From Megalonaias nervosa (lineage: Eukaryota; Mollusca; Bivalvia; Unionida; Unionidae), in contig JAECUM010006812.1 of the NCBI GenBank assembly GCA_016617855.1, positions 1 to 64,000 on the forward strand: a stretch of DNA of 64,000 bases, written 5' to 3'. Below are positions 30,027-42,973 of this stretch, piece after piece. Within the stretch, counting starts at the first letter, position 1. The number at the start of each line of letters is the position of its first letter. The notes beneath the pieces are model-generated. The model was not told where the DNA came from. It saw only the letters and a list, made by a program, of their open reading frames with translations, and did no database searches. The position numbers and the translations under genes are program-made.

Positions 30027-33000
30027 GTAGGATTGTGATGACTAAATTTGTTGTTGCAGATTTCATTTTTGACATTTTTTTTAAAACTTATTTAACCCAA
30101 TCTGACGACAAACCGAAGTCCGATCCAACAATGCATTACTGCTGGTTATCATTGTTGTCAAGGTAGTAACTATGGAAACGTGAAATAACGTAATAGAGAC
30201 GCGAACGGCGTAGAGTTTATTTTTTTTTAAACCAAAAATAATTTTCATGTCCGCAAGATAATACAGTTTCCATTTATTTGTTCTAGCTCACAGAACACTT
30301 ACTTTTCTTGCTGCGTGTAACTTTTGTAGGCGCACGTATAAATTAAAAGCGTCGCGTTTCTTGTACTTCACTACCGAAGCTATTCGCACGGCTGCCGTGT
30401 ACCTAAACTGGAAAAGACATGGCCTATTCGCATGCCAAGCGTCAGCCGCATGCCTGATCTGAGAAATACACTTATTTTTGCTATTGAGTACCATTAATTC
30501 CACGATTGCAAGTCACTGGTGTTAACACGTGTACAATGCTATACTCCCTCACGTTTGGTACAGGTGTAAATTTTCGACTAAACATTGTGTAAATTTGGTT
30601 GGTGAAAACTTAAGTATTTGTCACCCAATCAATGACCTTTCTTTGGTTATTCACTCAAACAAAACAAATATCTTCATTTTGTTCGCAGATGGCCTAGATA
30701 GCTAAAGTGTATTAAGAGTTTGAAAATATCAAATTTCTTAGATAACCGCCTGCTGTTCATGGTCTGAAGTTTTGACTACAGCATATCTGAGCACCGGAAG
30801 CTGTTGTTTTTTTTTTAAGCAGTAAAATGCAACAAAACTTTGTGACAACGCGAAATAACCTTAGCTCTAGGTCTACTGTATTTTTTACATGTAGATAAAG
30901 TTACTTATAGTCCTACATGTAAGACCTCAACGCTGATATTTATGTTTTGGGCATCAGCAAATGATATGAACAACACAGTTCTTGATTACAAATGAAAAAA
31001 ACATCCACTTAAAATGTAAATTCGCACAGTAAATGTGAGTAATATTTTTTTTTCTTAATTCAGGATAACAAGCATAAACTTTGAAATAAAAGCCTATAGT
31101 GGGATTCAATTCAATTTGTTTGCGTGACAGATCACCATATTTTCATTCTTCAAATTCTGGACCTTTGCCTGTCAGATCGGCACATTTCCACTCTCCAACT
31201 TTGTCTTCTGTGTAACAGATCGACATATTTCCACACTTCAGTTCTATCTACTTGACAGATCGACATATCTAGACTCTTCAATTCTGTATATTTTGTACAA
31301 CAGATGGACATATTTCCAGTCTTCAGTTCTAGATCTTTTGCTGGCAGATTGGCACATTTTCACTCCAACTCTGTCTTCTGTGTAAACAGATGGACATATT
31401 TCCAGTCTTCAATTTTAGATCTTTTGCCTGGCAGATTGACATACTTCCACTCTACTATAGTAATTTACGTAAGAAGATTATATTTATTTGCTAATGTTGT
31501 GGCTGAACCATGAAAGTAACATTGAAATACGATTTTTTTTTCTTTTAGAAAAACTTTACATACTTGCTTCTAACTGCACACTAAGTCATAATTATTATAA
31601 TCCACAGTACAAATAATTACTGTTGCTACTAGGTAGCCATGCAAAGTCTTTATAACATTTAGTACAAGGCCTCCATATGAATATACACTTTGGAACAATT
31701 TTCTTTGTGCCAGAGGTCTTGGGGGAGGGGGGCCAAAACCCTTTGGGCCTTCATTGTCGCCCCGAGTGCCGTTTACCCTTAGTACGCCACTGCCTTTTTC
31801 TCTACTGTCTTTTGTACTCCAAATAATCTGCCTCAGAACCTGTAATGATACTGATTTGTACCTGTTATGTTTAGCTGAAATTTTATGATTTGGGTTATTT
31901 TTGAACTCACCCATAATGCATTTACTGTCATCATGCAGATAGTCTTTACTGTTGTGGGCTCATGGCAGCAGGGCGAATAGTCGTTACAAAAGGTAGTACA
32001 TAGTAGCCATTTCAGTAGAACTTTATATTTTCACAGGTGAAAATATAAGGATTTTATGTATTTTACACCTTAGTATAATGCCGGTAGCCATTGTACTTCA
32101 AAAATTTATTTGCAAATGTATGAAGTGTAATGTAACTACACGAAGAGCATCAGTAACAATGATGCAAAATTACTTGAAGAAATGTAAGTATGAACATAAT
32201 ACTGATATTATATTCAATTAACAAAATTTTGTGTACCGAGAATATGAACTGACACACACACACACACACAAACACAAATATGTAACACTTAAGCATTCCT
32301 TAGTACTTTCAAGACTGGACTAGTTCACTTCTCTCTGGTTTGTCTCTGTATCTACTACAGAAACTTCAGAGTCCCCAAATGGCCAAGTGGTTTAGAGCAC
32401 TCACCATTATGGATCACTGCCATCTCACCTCTGTCTGCATGGGTTCAAGTCTTGGGGTTTGGCCAATGTGGGTATGTCCGATAGCTGCCAGTAGCTTCTC
32501 ATGGGTCGGTGGTTCTTTCTGAGGTTTTCCTGGGTTCTTCCTCCACCATATATACTGGCAGCCATGTATAGCCTATCTTGTGCTGAAAAATGGCGTTAAA
32601 TCCTACAACAACAACAGAAACTTCAAAATGTTCAAAATACTGCTGCTCGGATCATCTGTGGAGTATGAAGAACTGAGCACGCTTTCCCCCTGCTATATAA
32701 CCATAACTGACTACCTGCTCAATCCAGAATCAAACAAAAAATCTGTTCACTATGCTACATTTTGTTGACTGGCTCCAATCCCATATATCTATCTGACCTA
32801 AACCATGTGTACACCCCCATCTAGAAACTTACTCCTCTTCTGATACTCTCATTTTCATTATTCCCACTGTTCAAACAAAGTCATGCAAACAACGTTCTTT
32901 GGTGTACAAGGGTCCAGCTACATGAAATGAAATGCCCATAGATTTTAGATGCAAGGACACTGTGATCTCATTCAAGAGTGCCTTAAAACTCACCTATTTC

Positions 33001-33173
33001 AACTAAAAGAACAGACTTGAAGACTTAATGATCTTACCTCCTTAATTATTACCAGCATGTTTTGTTTTGTAATTTCATGTTTATGTAATCTTGTCATTGC
33101 ATATGTTTTTATGTTATCTAGCATTGTAGAGTGCTTAGAGCTTCTACAGATTATGTGCTGTACCAAGTCCACA

Positions 33174-33235
<62 letters not shown>

Positions 33236-33430
33236 GATTCTGGTTATTGGGCTATCTTTTAATCAGGGCAGGCATTTATTTGGGACAAATCTTAAAGGAC
33301 AAAATACTTGTATACCCTTTTAACTCATACCCTTTTAACTCCTCCGCATAATTAAGGCAGCTGCTTAATTGGACCAAATTGTTCAAGTCCTGATGTGTCC
33401 CATTTAACAGGAATCCACTGTATGTATGTA

Positions 33431-33506
<76 letters not shown>

Positions 33507-36240
33507 TATAAACTACTGTATTTTTTCATTCAGGTTTTGAAGGTCAATATTCTGGTGGGTCAAGAAACAGCTTTATACATCTGGGGATCAGTCAGAAGTT
33601 GAATCATTGTGGACACATCCAACTCTAATAACTTGCAAGGATCAGAGAGCTACACACCTTTCTCCATCAGGTTTCCATCTATAAAATCAAGGATGGCACA
33701 CACCATTACAGACCCTCAGTCTGAGAGGCAGGTGGCTAAGTCTACAGAATCCGATGGAACATGTGGATCATGTGGCCCTGATAAAACCAACCCATATAAG
33801 GGAGAAATTGAATATTTAAAGCGAAATTTTAAGGGCCAGTGTAAAGTCCTAAACTGGAGTGCTAATTATGATACAATTAAACTGCATCCAGAGGAACTGG
33901 ACATTGTTTTTAACTTCAAATTACCAAGTGAGTATATATCTAAAATAAAACATTATATAAGTATTATATGGATTTTAATGGTACAGTTTGAGATTTAAAT
34001 GTCACAGTTTTGAAACATATACTCAAATGCAGTATTTCCTCTGAAATTGAAATGGTACAGTAATTACTCATTATAAAGCCCCTCACTGCCCTTGTTATAA
34101 TGTATGGGCATCAATCCCATTAAATTGATCAAATTTTATCATTGCAACATAATTTGTATCATGTTATTTTAGTTCTGAACTCAAGAGAACCAAATATAAT
34201 GCGATTCAAATCAGATAGTCTACTTGTATGTTTTAATGTACTATCCGGATACAGCCTTGTTGGAGAATCCTTCTCTATAAGATGCCATTACATATAACAT
34301 GCTTATTAACAGCATTATAAACACAGAGCATTGTCTTTTTGAGAAAAAAAAACAAAACTTGTAAAGAGTTTCAAGTCCTTTAAGGGTCTGACATTTATGC
34401 ATAATCTTTACCTGGACTAACTAAATGGAAATGATGTAAGAGGAGGGGAGCGAACTTCAGCCAGATATAAAGGATAATTACAGTTTTAAGTTACAAATAC
34501 CAAAGTATCTATGGGTACAACCACGGAAATTATTTGGTTGCATTATCAATACCATGAACAGATAAGATTGTTATAATGTGTGCTAAAAATGTTTTCAGCC
34601 AACTGCCAAAATACTAAATTAACTGGTCACATGAAAATCTACCTATTCATTATACACATGCTTTTTATTCTAAAGATAAGCTCTTCAGGATATTTGGCAA
34701 GAACCAGGGTGGAATATACCATATGAAATAGTAGTTGGTCATAGATTTTATGCTCTGTTCCCTTGTTGTTACAGAATCGACACGTACCCTAGTTCCAGAT
34801 ATTGCTATCCGTTCCACCAGTATTCCTGAAGATTTAGTATTTGAACTTGTTGACTTTCTTAAGGAAGAATTTGAAAGTCTTCATGGTACTGACAGGCTGG
34901 AAATCCTGGTTAACAAGGGATTGGGTTGGCTAAAGGACCAAAAAGTCAATCTTAAATCTCCTCCTGGCAAAAACCCAAAGTCAAGAAAACAAAAGAAAAA
35001 AGTGCATCAGACAGAAAAAGAAGGTCTCGACAAGTTACCTTCCATGAGGACAGCAGAGGATGTCATCAACAGAATAAAGTGGGATGAAAACCTTCCCAAG
35101 GACCAGTTTATAGTTGGTTACATTGATAGGTTCAAGGGTCTAGTAGAAAAGTATTTCACAGCCTTTACATGGGAAGATATTGCGACTGTGGATTACACTG
35201 ACCTTGCCATTCCTAAGCACAGAATCCAGTATTTCAAGTATAAGGGGGCAAAAGTCTGGGACAAGAAAGAAAGATTTGATAATGTATTTGGTTCTCTTGG
35301 AAGCAACATCACCATTCTTGACGTTATTCAACATCATGAGCCACAGAACATATCAAACATGTCCCAGCCACACAGTCATGACACAGTGTCAGTCAGTGTT
35401 GTCGATGATGGCACGTATCCCACTTCTGACAGCAGTCAGAATCCGAATGTTAATCTTAATTCTGCTGCCAGTGATTATCCAAGAGATGACAACACTTATA
35501 GCAGTGATGAGGATTCCAGTGACAGTGATAGTGATAGCGATGACAGCATTGAGGTTACAATCGGTAAACCAGGAAATGACATGCACTATTCTGGTAACCG
35601 CGATGAATACGACGAGGAACCCAACCCCGACACATTTTGGCAGGACAAAATGCGGCCAAATTATTTTCTAGCCTTAAGAGTCACTGATGAAAATGTACAG
35701 CTAGGAGCGAGTAATATTCAGAATTTCATCACCGAACAAGAACCCAAATATGGTGAATGTTGCATTCCAAAAACCTGTCTCCACATAACCTTATGTACTG
35801 TTGGACTTGACACTGAAGAACAACTTCAGAATGCTGTGACTTGTATTCAGGATGTTAGGGATGAATTATTCAGCATCATCTCAATGGATAAAGTACTTAA
35901 TATCAAGGGTGTAGACAACTTTTTTAACAGGGTTGTTTATGGAAAAGTGGAGTACCCATCTGAATTCTTTGACTTTGTCCACCACCTGAAACTGTGTCTC
36001 ACTGAGCATGGGATTGAAGTACGTGATAATCATGATTTCGTTCCACACATGACAATTATGAAAGTTTCTCGACCTGTTGCCAGGGCAACTGGCAGGAAGT
36101 ATGTGGCCCCATGGTTGTACTCAAAATTTACAGACACAGTTTTAGGACAGCAAGCAATTAACAATATACACTTATGTCAGATGGGAGATGAAAGACAACC
36201 CGATGGTTTCTATGTCACAGCAACATCCATAACTGCTTGA
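29950..36240 (+). CDS. LENG9-like protein: MJ1316-type domain plus 2H phosphoesterase, three exons
   Basis: Proposed coding exons are 29,950-30,026, 33,671-33,927 and 34,775-36,240. Each junction has GT/AG ends and compatible phase, and the total is exactly 600 codons including the stop. Exons 2 and 3 join within an RWD-like segment ('ELDIVFNFKLP' then 'TLVPDIAIRS' and 'WLKDQ'). An MJ1316/DUF504-like domain ('EDVINRIKWDENL...FIVGYIDRF...IPKHRIQYFKY') lies at about residues 203-285, then a Ser/Asp-rich linker. A 2H phosphoesterase domain ends the protein, with HIT at about residue 447 and HMT at about 536. Human LENG9 and AKAP7 share the 2H domain; the combination suggests processing or recognition of RNA ends. 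Exon 1 is predicted from phase and splice signals only and is the least certain part. Confidence 0.8.
31125..31460. repeat. Degenerate minisatellite, ~50-bp unit, in intron 1
   Basis: About seven imperfect copies of a unit built around 'cagatcgacatatttccac' and 'ttcaattctgg'. The arrangement alternates two unit types, suggesting a higher-order unit of about 100 bp. Confidence 0.85.
32371..32612 (+). mobile_element. tRNA-derived SINE, family B, copy 1
   Basis: The head resembles a type II tRNA gene ('atggccaagtggtttagagc' and 'catgggttcaagtcttgggg'). The body contains 'catgggtcggtggttctt' and 'ggttttcctgggttcttcc', and it ends in a CAA-rich tail. Minus-strand copies are at 43,394-43,566 and 60,669-60,903. 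Confidence 0.85.
33178..33231. repeat. (AT)n microsatellite
   Basis: About 27 AT units. Confidence 0.95.
33421..33506. repeat. Compound microsatellite (TG)n(TA)n(CA)n
   Basis: TG, TA and CA tracts in succession make the region self-complementary, so it can fold into a hairpin about 25 bp before the acceptor-like site at 33,531. Confidence 0.95.
33671..33927 (+). CDS. LENG9-like gene, exon 2
   Basis: Acceptor tttctccatcag before 33,671, donor caa/gtgagt after 33,927. The encoded part includes a CGSC pair and the first half of an RWD-like fold. An alternative acceptor at 33,531 leads into an early stop. Confidence 0.75.
34775..36240 (+). CDS. LENG9-like gene, exon 3 (terminal)
   Basis: Acceptor ttgttgttacag before 34,775; stop TGA at 36,238-36,240. 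This single exon holds the RWD-like end, the MJ1316-like domain, the acidic linker and the whole 2H domain. An aataaa at about 36,725 is a candidate poly(A) signal. Confidence 0.9.
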
Positions 36241-36745
36241 ATGGTTAAGAACATAGGGTAGAGAGTTTCATAACTGCTGGTAAACATGTCAGAAAAATTC
36301 AGAAATTTTAGCTTTTTGTAATGATTTAGGTGCTATAATAACCTGGATAGATTAAAGTTTTTTTCTTACATACCACAAGATTAAAAAGCAAATTAAGAAA
36401 ATAATCAGACATGGTTTTGATCTCTATCCCACTTTTCTTTCCACTAGAGGCAAGTACCAATCTGGAATTAAATTTTGTGTTTTCAATTGTCAGTCTATGT
36501 GTACATCAAATCAGTATTTACCATAATTTGAAAATGGACATTTAGAGATTAGTTCAAATTTTTTCTTCCATTTATATACTAATAATGATTCATGAGAGAA
36601 AATGATGGGTTTTTTTGTACTGTTAATTGAAACCAATTAATACTAGCAACTTGTATTTGCTTTTTTCAGTTAATGTCTGTTCTGATGAAGCACAGCAGAC
36701 ACTAATTAGTCTGGAAATATTTGAAATAAAGTTAAGCACTGAAAA
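36241..36745 (+). terminator. Probable 3' untranslated region of the LENG9-like gene
   Basis: Follows the stop codon; a clear aataaa lies at about 36,725. The exact polyadenylation site cannot be told. Confidence 0.45.
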
Positions 36746-37296
36746 AATGCCTCATTTTTTTAAAATAATAAACTTCTCCCAATTACATCTAGTAGTCAAA
36801 TTAGCCCACAAATGTGTACAGATACTGATCAGTGGATGGTTTGGGATTAAAACCACCCATCAGTATCAGCACAAGTTTTATCAGGCTAGCTATATTGTTG
36901 TTGATCCCTGTGTGCTAGTGTTTGTGTTATGCATTTGTTAGCTTTGTTTGCATGTATAACAAAACCAGTTTTATCTCGACACAGAACCCAATCGCACCTT
37001 TTGCATGAATCAAAACTACTTTGATGAAGACTCTATATGGAGTTTTGAAATTGATAAAAGGCAAAAACTCTTTCAAAAACAAGGCAGCTAGAAGAAACTG
37101 TTTAAGAACAGAAACATATAGGAGATTTTGTAAATGACATGGTAACTTAATATTCCAATTGCCTACAAATGAAATAGTGCATATGATAATGACATGAGAA
37201 ATGGTTGGATCTTTGTCATATGGAAGGCAGAAGAAATTCTTGAAGAAATAATCTTCAGTTATATCTTATGTAAAACAAATCTTCTTTCCTCTTTGG

Positions 37297-37477
37297 TTTG
37301 GTGTTGTATGGCAACTGCAACACAAGTATGTTATTTAGTATTGAGGTAACTGGAGTAAAGTGCCTTGCCCAATGACATATCATGGTAGTTGACCCAGGCT
37401 GATCCAAGGATAGGGTTCAATCCCACACAATTGGAGTCACAAATCCAGTACATTAACTACTGAGCCACCATGGCTCC
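37297..37477 (-). mobile_element. tRNA-derived SINE, family C, copy 1
   Basis: On the minus strand it starts with 'gagccatggtggctcagtag', has a B-box-like part near 'gggattgaaccc', and carries the body 'gggcaaggcactttactcc'. Other copies are at 37,553-37,765, 39,840-40,011, 40,845-40,960, 56,173-56,345, 61,400-61,545 and 61,546-61,733. Confidence 0.8.
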
Positions 37478-37552
37478 TGTGAAACAAATCTAGCAGTAGT
37501 ATCATATAAGATCAAGAAACTTCATTCCATGTTTGGTATGGATGAATGTATG

Positions 37553-37765
37553 TAGTAGTTTTGTATGGCACCTCAGCACAATATTGGCTATGTGGTACCA
37601 ACTAAAAGTAAACTTCTAAACAAGACTGGCAGATTATTTTTTACCAAGGAAATTGGAATAAAGTGCACTGTCCAGTGACCACACCATGGTAGCTGACCTG
37701 TGGTCCAATTAAACCCTCAACCGTCAATCACAAGACTGGCATGCTAGCCACTAATTTGAACTAGT
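37553..37765 (-). mobile_element. SINE family C, copy 2 (diverged)
   Basis: Same order of blocks as copy 1, with many differences and a small insertion in the tail. Confidence 0.6.
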
Positions 37766-37794
37766 GCTCTGTTTGATACAATACTTACATACCA

Positions 37795-37965
37795 AAGTGT
37801 AAAACACTATATATACACCCCTTCCCCAAGTTTAATAGAGTAAAACATTCTAAATACACCACCCCACCCCCAGGATTAATACAGTAAAATACTATACATA
37901 CATCCCTCCCCCAGGATTAATACAGTAAAACTATACACACACCACACCCCCTGATTAGTACATTA
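37795..37965. repeat. Short tandem repeat, ~55-60-bp unit
   Basis: Three to four copies of 'aggattaatacagtaaaa' plus a C-rich block with variable spacing. Confidence 0.8.
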
Positions 37966-39180
37966 AGTAAACATTTGACAATTTCTCCCAAACACAATGT
38001 TTCAACTTGTTTGTAGTTTTAAAACACAGGCCTTCATGCTACAGACCAAACAAATCAATAGTCCACAATAATTTAAAACTATCAAGTCTGAAAAACATAA
38101 CCACATGAAAATTTAATTGGGTCATCTATTGGTGCATATACAAACGAAATTTAAATTGGTGTACCTCTCCAGATATTTATTTGTCATCAATGGTTTACAG
38201 TTTTTTTTTTCTAAAAGCTAATTCAAAACTTAAAAAAAAGAAAATTACTGTAGCAACCTAAAAATCTAATCAGAACATCAACAGCTGAACAAATTTATAC
38301 CTGTTACATTTAGTTCTCTAATTCAAGTGGGCTTTGCTAAAATGTGCAAAAGTTTTTGTCAAAAAAGTTAAAAACTGTATTTTAAAGAATATAAAAGCTG
38401 CTATAATGGCCTGAAAATCTAATCGGGTCATCTACCTATGACCATGATAAATTGTAATAAATTGTACGCAATTTTATGGTTCCAAGTCCAATAGGTTTTG
38501 TACATTTTGTTAAAATGTGGGAGACATAAGGATGTGAGGATGTACAGCAGCAAGTCAATATGCTCCCTCTTTTATCGTAGTGGGGGCACAAATGACCAAT
38601 TTGTTGCAGGTACTTCACTTCATACATTGACATATGCTGTGTATGTTCTGGCAAAACTTGTGGATAAAATGTTTAATAAAAGAAGATGCAATATCAGAAA
38701 TTCTCCAAGATATTCTTTATATATATCTGAAAGGCACAGGGTTGGGACCAGTTGCTACACACAACCATTTACCACATGATCGTTAATTTTTCTAAATTCA
38801 GTGGCATATTTTTGGTAGACGCAACAGTTACACTGCATTATGTATTACTATTTTTCCCTGCTAGGTCAAAATCAGTTGCATAGGTCTAGAATAAGTAACA
38901 ATCCTGCACTAACTGGTTTCATGCAGCAGCAGGTACAGACATTCTATGCATAAGTAAAGTAACAATAAGTAAAGTAACAATATTTTTCCCCAGAAAAACA
39001 CATTAACAATATAAAGGTAATTGGAAAAATACTATGAAAATAGTGATAGCAAGAGTTATCACTGAAGTGACACAAGTCCTGTCCATGTTCATATGATAGT
39101 AAAAACACCCATTAAGTATCAAAACAATCTACCAATAAATGTGACTAGTTGCACAGACAAGATGTATCATATTTATACAC
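37966..39180. other. Gene-free stretch
   Basis: No supported gene or repeat; AT-rich and CpG-poor. Confidence 0.4.
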
Positions 39181-39464
39181 GACCGCTCTGGTGGCCTAGT
39201 GGTTAAATTGTCCGCCTCGGATGCAGCAGATCTTGGGTTCGAACCCCCGCTGAGTCATACCAAAGACTTATAATAATGGTACTAACAGCAGTGTTAGGAC
39301 TGGTCAGCATGGTGTCAGGATAATGTGACTGGGTGGGACATCATGCTACATTTCTGCGGCATTATGCCCCAGTGCTAGACATCATCATAAACTGCCACAC
39401 TGCAGACATCATAGCAATATGACTGAAAAATTCTTAAAGCTACGTTAAAAATCCAAATCACACA
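39181..39464 (+). mobile_element. SINE family A, copy 3
   Basis: A nearly complete copy: A-box region 'ggtggcctagtggttaaatt', B-box region 'gggttcgaaccc', body and AT-rich tail. It is the best copy from which to define the family. Confidence 0.9.
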
Positions 39465-39477
39465 TACCATATTTTAT

Positions 39478-39660
39478 ACTCCTGCACGTTTGATCCAACT
39501 GCCAAGTGCATAGACTCGGATCTGCCATCTTATAATTTGCCTGCAGACCGGGGTCTATGAAGTTTGTTAGAAGTAATCAGTAGAAGAAACAGAGACTCTA
39601 ACTTTCCAGTGCATTATGCAATGTCATATCAAGGTCTATGTTCTTTGTACTTGAGCATGA

Positions 39661-39662
<2 letters not shown>
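39478..39662 (+). mobile_element. Double-hairpin MITE-like repeat, copy 1
   Basis: Short element built from two successive palindromic parts around 'cggatctgcc' and 'aaggtctatg', with 'gtttgttagaagtaatcagtagaa' between. It runs into an AT microsatellite. Related copies are at 44,625-44,895, 46,105-46,325, 48,672-48,853, 49,955-50,177 and 63,918-64,000. Confidence 0.65.

Positions 39663-39717
<55 letters not shown>
39663..39717. repeat. (AT)n microsatellite
   Basis: About 27 AT units. Confidence 0.95.
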
Positions 39718-39718
<1 letters not shown>

Positions 39719-39839
39719 CAGTTTATACAAACTCTTAGTGTACATTCAAGGGTTTGAATGTTCTAGCCAACTCTAGAATAATATTGAGGAACTATGTACT
39801 GAACATATTCTGCCTATTTATAATAGAAAGGTGGTGCAG

Positions 39840-40011
39840 AAGGTTTGGTGCTTAATGGCACAGCAAAACAAGTAGGTTATTTAATACCTAGGCAATTGGA
39901 ACAAACTGTCTTGCCCAGGATCTGATGCAGGATGGTCTGATGGTACGATTCAAACCTGCACCCTTTCGGTCGGGAGTCCTGCATGCTAACTACTGATCCA
40001 TTGCAGCTCAC
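39840..40011 (-). mobile_element. SINE family C, copy 3
   Basis: Contains the 'acaagtaggttatttaatac' and B-box-like 'gattcaaacctgcaccc' blocks of the family. Confidence 0.75.
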
Positions 40012-40844
40012 AAGGTGGTGCAGAAGGAGCAGTGACAAATCAAAATGGTCGGACTAATAGTCAATATATCTCACAAGTGATGGTTGCTGAAAGCATTTTG
40101 AAATTATAGAGGCTTTCAAACAGCACATCATATCTAATTCTTTTTAAGCAATGATGACTTCTGTTTTTTTCATCATTCCATTGATGTGCATGTGCAGAAC
40201 AATCAATGCATGTGCTGAACAAACGATCAAAATGCCCACCACAAGCATAAAAAAGGGACATAATCCTAGTAAAAATCAAGTCTTGGTGGGACTATATCCA
40301 GATCTTCAAACCACCCTGTCCAAAATGTAAAGAATTGTTGCACATCCTGGATAAAATTAAAAGACCATGTCTGCTCCTTCCCCAACCTCCATGGCAGGAA
40401 ATAAAAATGAAGAGAAGGATCTTGAAGTATTTTAATCTGTAGTCTTTTAATATTAAATTTGTTTATAACATCATCCCATGGTCACCGTGAAGTTGGTGAA
40501 CAAATTATTTATGCAAGTTCAAATATTTTAAAACTGTCGTCTGTTATATTCATAGGTAAATAATACGCATGAAGCCACCAAAAAATGACCTAAATCTGCA
40601 CACCCCAACATAAATGTCCAAATATCAAAAATGCGGTGGCAAGGGTCAGAGGAAACTCTAGACTAAATCTGCCATTGTATAAAAAACACAGCCGTCAGTC
40701 AAGATTTACGGTGTGCTCAAAATCACCTACAACTTTATGCAATGACGGGTCTGTGTCTTGCAGTTCACTCTATTGTCCAAATAATACACAACTGCTCAAC
40801 TGATTGGTATTTTGTACATCAACACATGAAAGACCATTAGCAAA

Positions 40845-40960
40845 GTGCCTTACCTAGACACAACAACAGCTAGACAAGGACTAGCCTGGACTGAATTCAA
40901 ACTTACAACCCATAGATCGCAAGTCCTTATGCTAACCAGTTTCACCATGGCTATTACATT
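40845..40960 (-). mobile_element. SINE family C, copy 4 (partial)
   Basis: Head half only, from the 'ccatggtgaaactggttagc' part (minus strand) to the start of the body. Confidence 0.6.
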
Positions 40961-40999
40961 ATATGTAAAGTTTATACTAGGCACTGGTGCTTGTAGAAA

Positions 41000-42470
41000 A
41001 AAAGATCGATAAATGGTATTAAAATGAATAATGAAAAACAAATAGTTTCATTCCTGTTTATTAAAAACACTCAAGGAAATATTTTCACAAATTCTCACCA
41101 TTCAATAAACTGTTTGTAGTTCTCTCACTCTTGCACACAGATTTTTTTTATTCCCAAATTTCAAACAATAGACTAAAACAAACAGTAGAACCTGTTTAAA
41201 CTCTTCTATTTACATGAAGACTTTGTCAACATGTTACTTGTCCTTACCAAAAGAAACACGAAATAAGCTAGGCTGTTTTGGATGTTAGGAAATCTGGTCT
41301 TGTACCAAGGTCTAGGGCTATCAATATGACTAAAACTAGTTTAAAAACAAAGACAAGCTTTTCTGAGAAGGAAAACTATTAAAGTTTGTTAGCATTACAA
41401 TGAAATCAGCTGACACAGATATTCATTAAATTCTGTCTTCACACAACTTGTCAACACCAAGAACATCTGCTTATAATGGACTTCAAAGAACCCCGTTTAA
41501 TTTTATTTACAGTTAACTTCTGATGAAAAGGCGACTATAATGGACAAAGTTCTGAGGATCCCTCAGTGTCCTTTACTGACAGGTTTCATCACCTTCACTA
41601 GCCATGGCTCTGACATGATAACATTATCTATACCTTGGCGGATTGAACAGATATTTTAGTGCTTTGTCCTAGCAACATGTTGGATTTCATGAGTTGCCTC
41701 CCTTAGTAGATAATGCCAACTAAACAAAAGCATGTAACAGTAGTGCATTGTACATTGGTCAAAACTGGTGGAGGCAATTGACCTAAAAAGGAGGCTTTGT
41801 AAGTTTTGCATCAAAAATATGACAACATACAAGAGGGAAGCCATTACAAGTTTAGTTGAGTGAAAGGTATTTGCTGCATCCAATGAAATTCACACACCAA
41901 AACCAAAGAAATATCTGCTTGATACACCAAGGTGTAGACAGGGTTATTACATCAAAACCTTGGCTAGCAAAGATGAGGTTTCATTGGCTATACGACTGAA
42001 TATACTGCAACTATTTCCTGGTTGTGAACCTATGAAATTCCTTCAGAAATGAAATCAGAACTTAAGAAACTTATTCCATGTTCACCAGACTATTTTTGAC
42101 AAATGCATACAATTACAGCTATAACTTACCAAGTGATCCCTCTTTTAATAAGGTGTGGTACTTGCATCTTGCTTACATAGAAAATAAATTCCTCAGGCCA
42201 TGCAAATACTTCTGATAGCAGAACCAAAATATATATGAACATCAAATTTGAGAAAATCTGGCACCAACAAATTCTTTAAAATGTTCTGTGAACTTAAATG
42301 GCAACAATGAATAGTGTATTTTTACAAGAAGTGTATAATAGAGGGAAAGAAGACAAATTCAACTAAAAGTAAACACAAAATAATAAAAAAATAATTAAAC
42401 ATGTCTCAAGTGAAGAATTTACTCCAAACATTTAATGAAGGCAAATAGTGTTATTTACAATGCTGTATAT
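41000..42470. other. Gene-free stretch
   Basis: Nothing supported. CpG is very rare. Confidence 0.4.
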
Positions 42471-42477
42471 TTAAATG

Positions 42478-42616
42478 TGGTGTAGTCACCCATGGATGTA
42501 ATTTAGAACTTTGTATCATTTTCACATGCACTCTCTGAGTAAACGGAGTACCCTGGCATATATTTTGTTTAAAAAGTTAGTTCCCTGGGTACCAAGTATG
42601 TTTAATTGAAACAGCC
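42478..42616. mobile_element. MITE-like repeat, second family, partial copy
   Basis: Right end only: 'gtagtcacccatggatgtaa' through 'gggtaccaagtatgtttaat' to 'cagccct'. It matches the complete element at 42,787-42,973. Confidence 0.65.
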
Positions 42617-42786
42617 CTAAATGACTGAAGAATGTTAATATATTAAACTTGTAGAGTGGTATATGCCCAGGTTGAAAAAAGCACACTTACAAATATTTAG
42701 CAAGGGTCTTCTAAAAAAAGGGCAAAGAAATTTGGCTTTTAGTGCAGGCTTTGTGTCTATTTCTTCTTATTTGCAGAAAAAGTTTA

Positions 42787-42973
42787 AGGGCTGTCCCATT
42801 AAAACATACATGGTACCCGGCAAAGGCAGTCTTTTAAAAATATATGCCTGGGTACTTTGATTCACAGAGTACATATTAAAATGGTAAGAAAATTCTAAAT
42901 TGCATCTACGGGTGAGTACCTACGTTAAAGTGCCTTTCCTGGGTCCCATGTATGTTTCAATGGAACAGCCCTA
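42787..42973. mobile_element. MITE-like repeat, second family, complete copy
   Basis: Ends are inverted repeats of about 40 bp: 'gggctgtcccattaaaacat' at the left and its imperfect reverse complement ending 'tggaacagccct' at the right. The 190-bp interior has no coding capacity. Another copy is at about 54,790-54,972. Confidence 0.75.

Noticed and set aside
32072..32180. Exon-like stretch with ag/gt borders and several Cys codons
   Set aside because: Its phase leads to stops when joined to either candidate exon 2 acceptor, so it cannot be placed in the LENG9-like gene. It may be cryptic or part of a minor transcript.
33532..33670. Use of the acceptor at 33,531 as the start of LENG9-like exon 2
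   Set aside because: The frame from this acceptor does not stay open into the conserved part; the acceptor at 33,670 fits in phase and length.
36627..36941. Plus-strand open frame downstream of the LENG9-like gene
   Set aside because: It overlaps the likely 3' untranslated region and the poly(A) signal and shows no domain.
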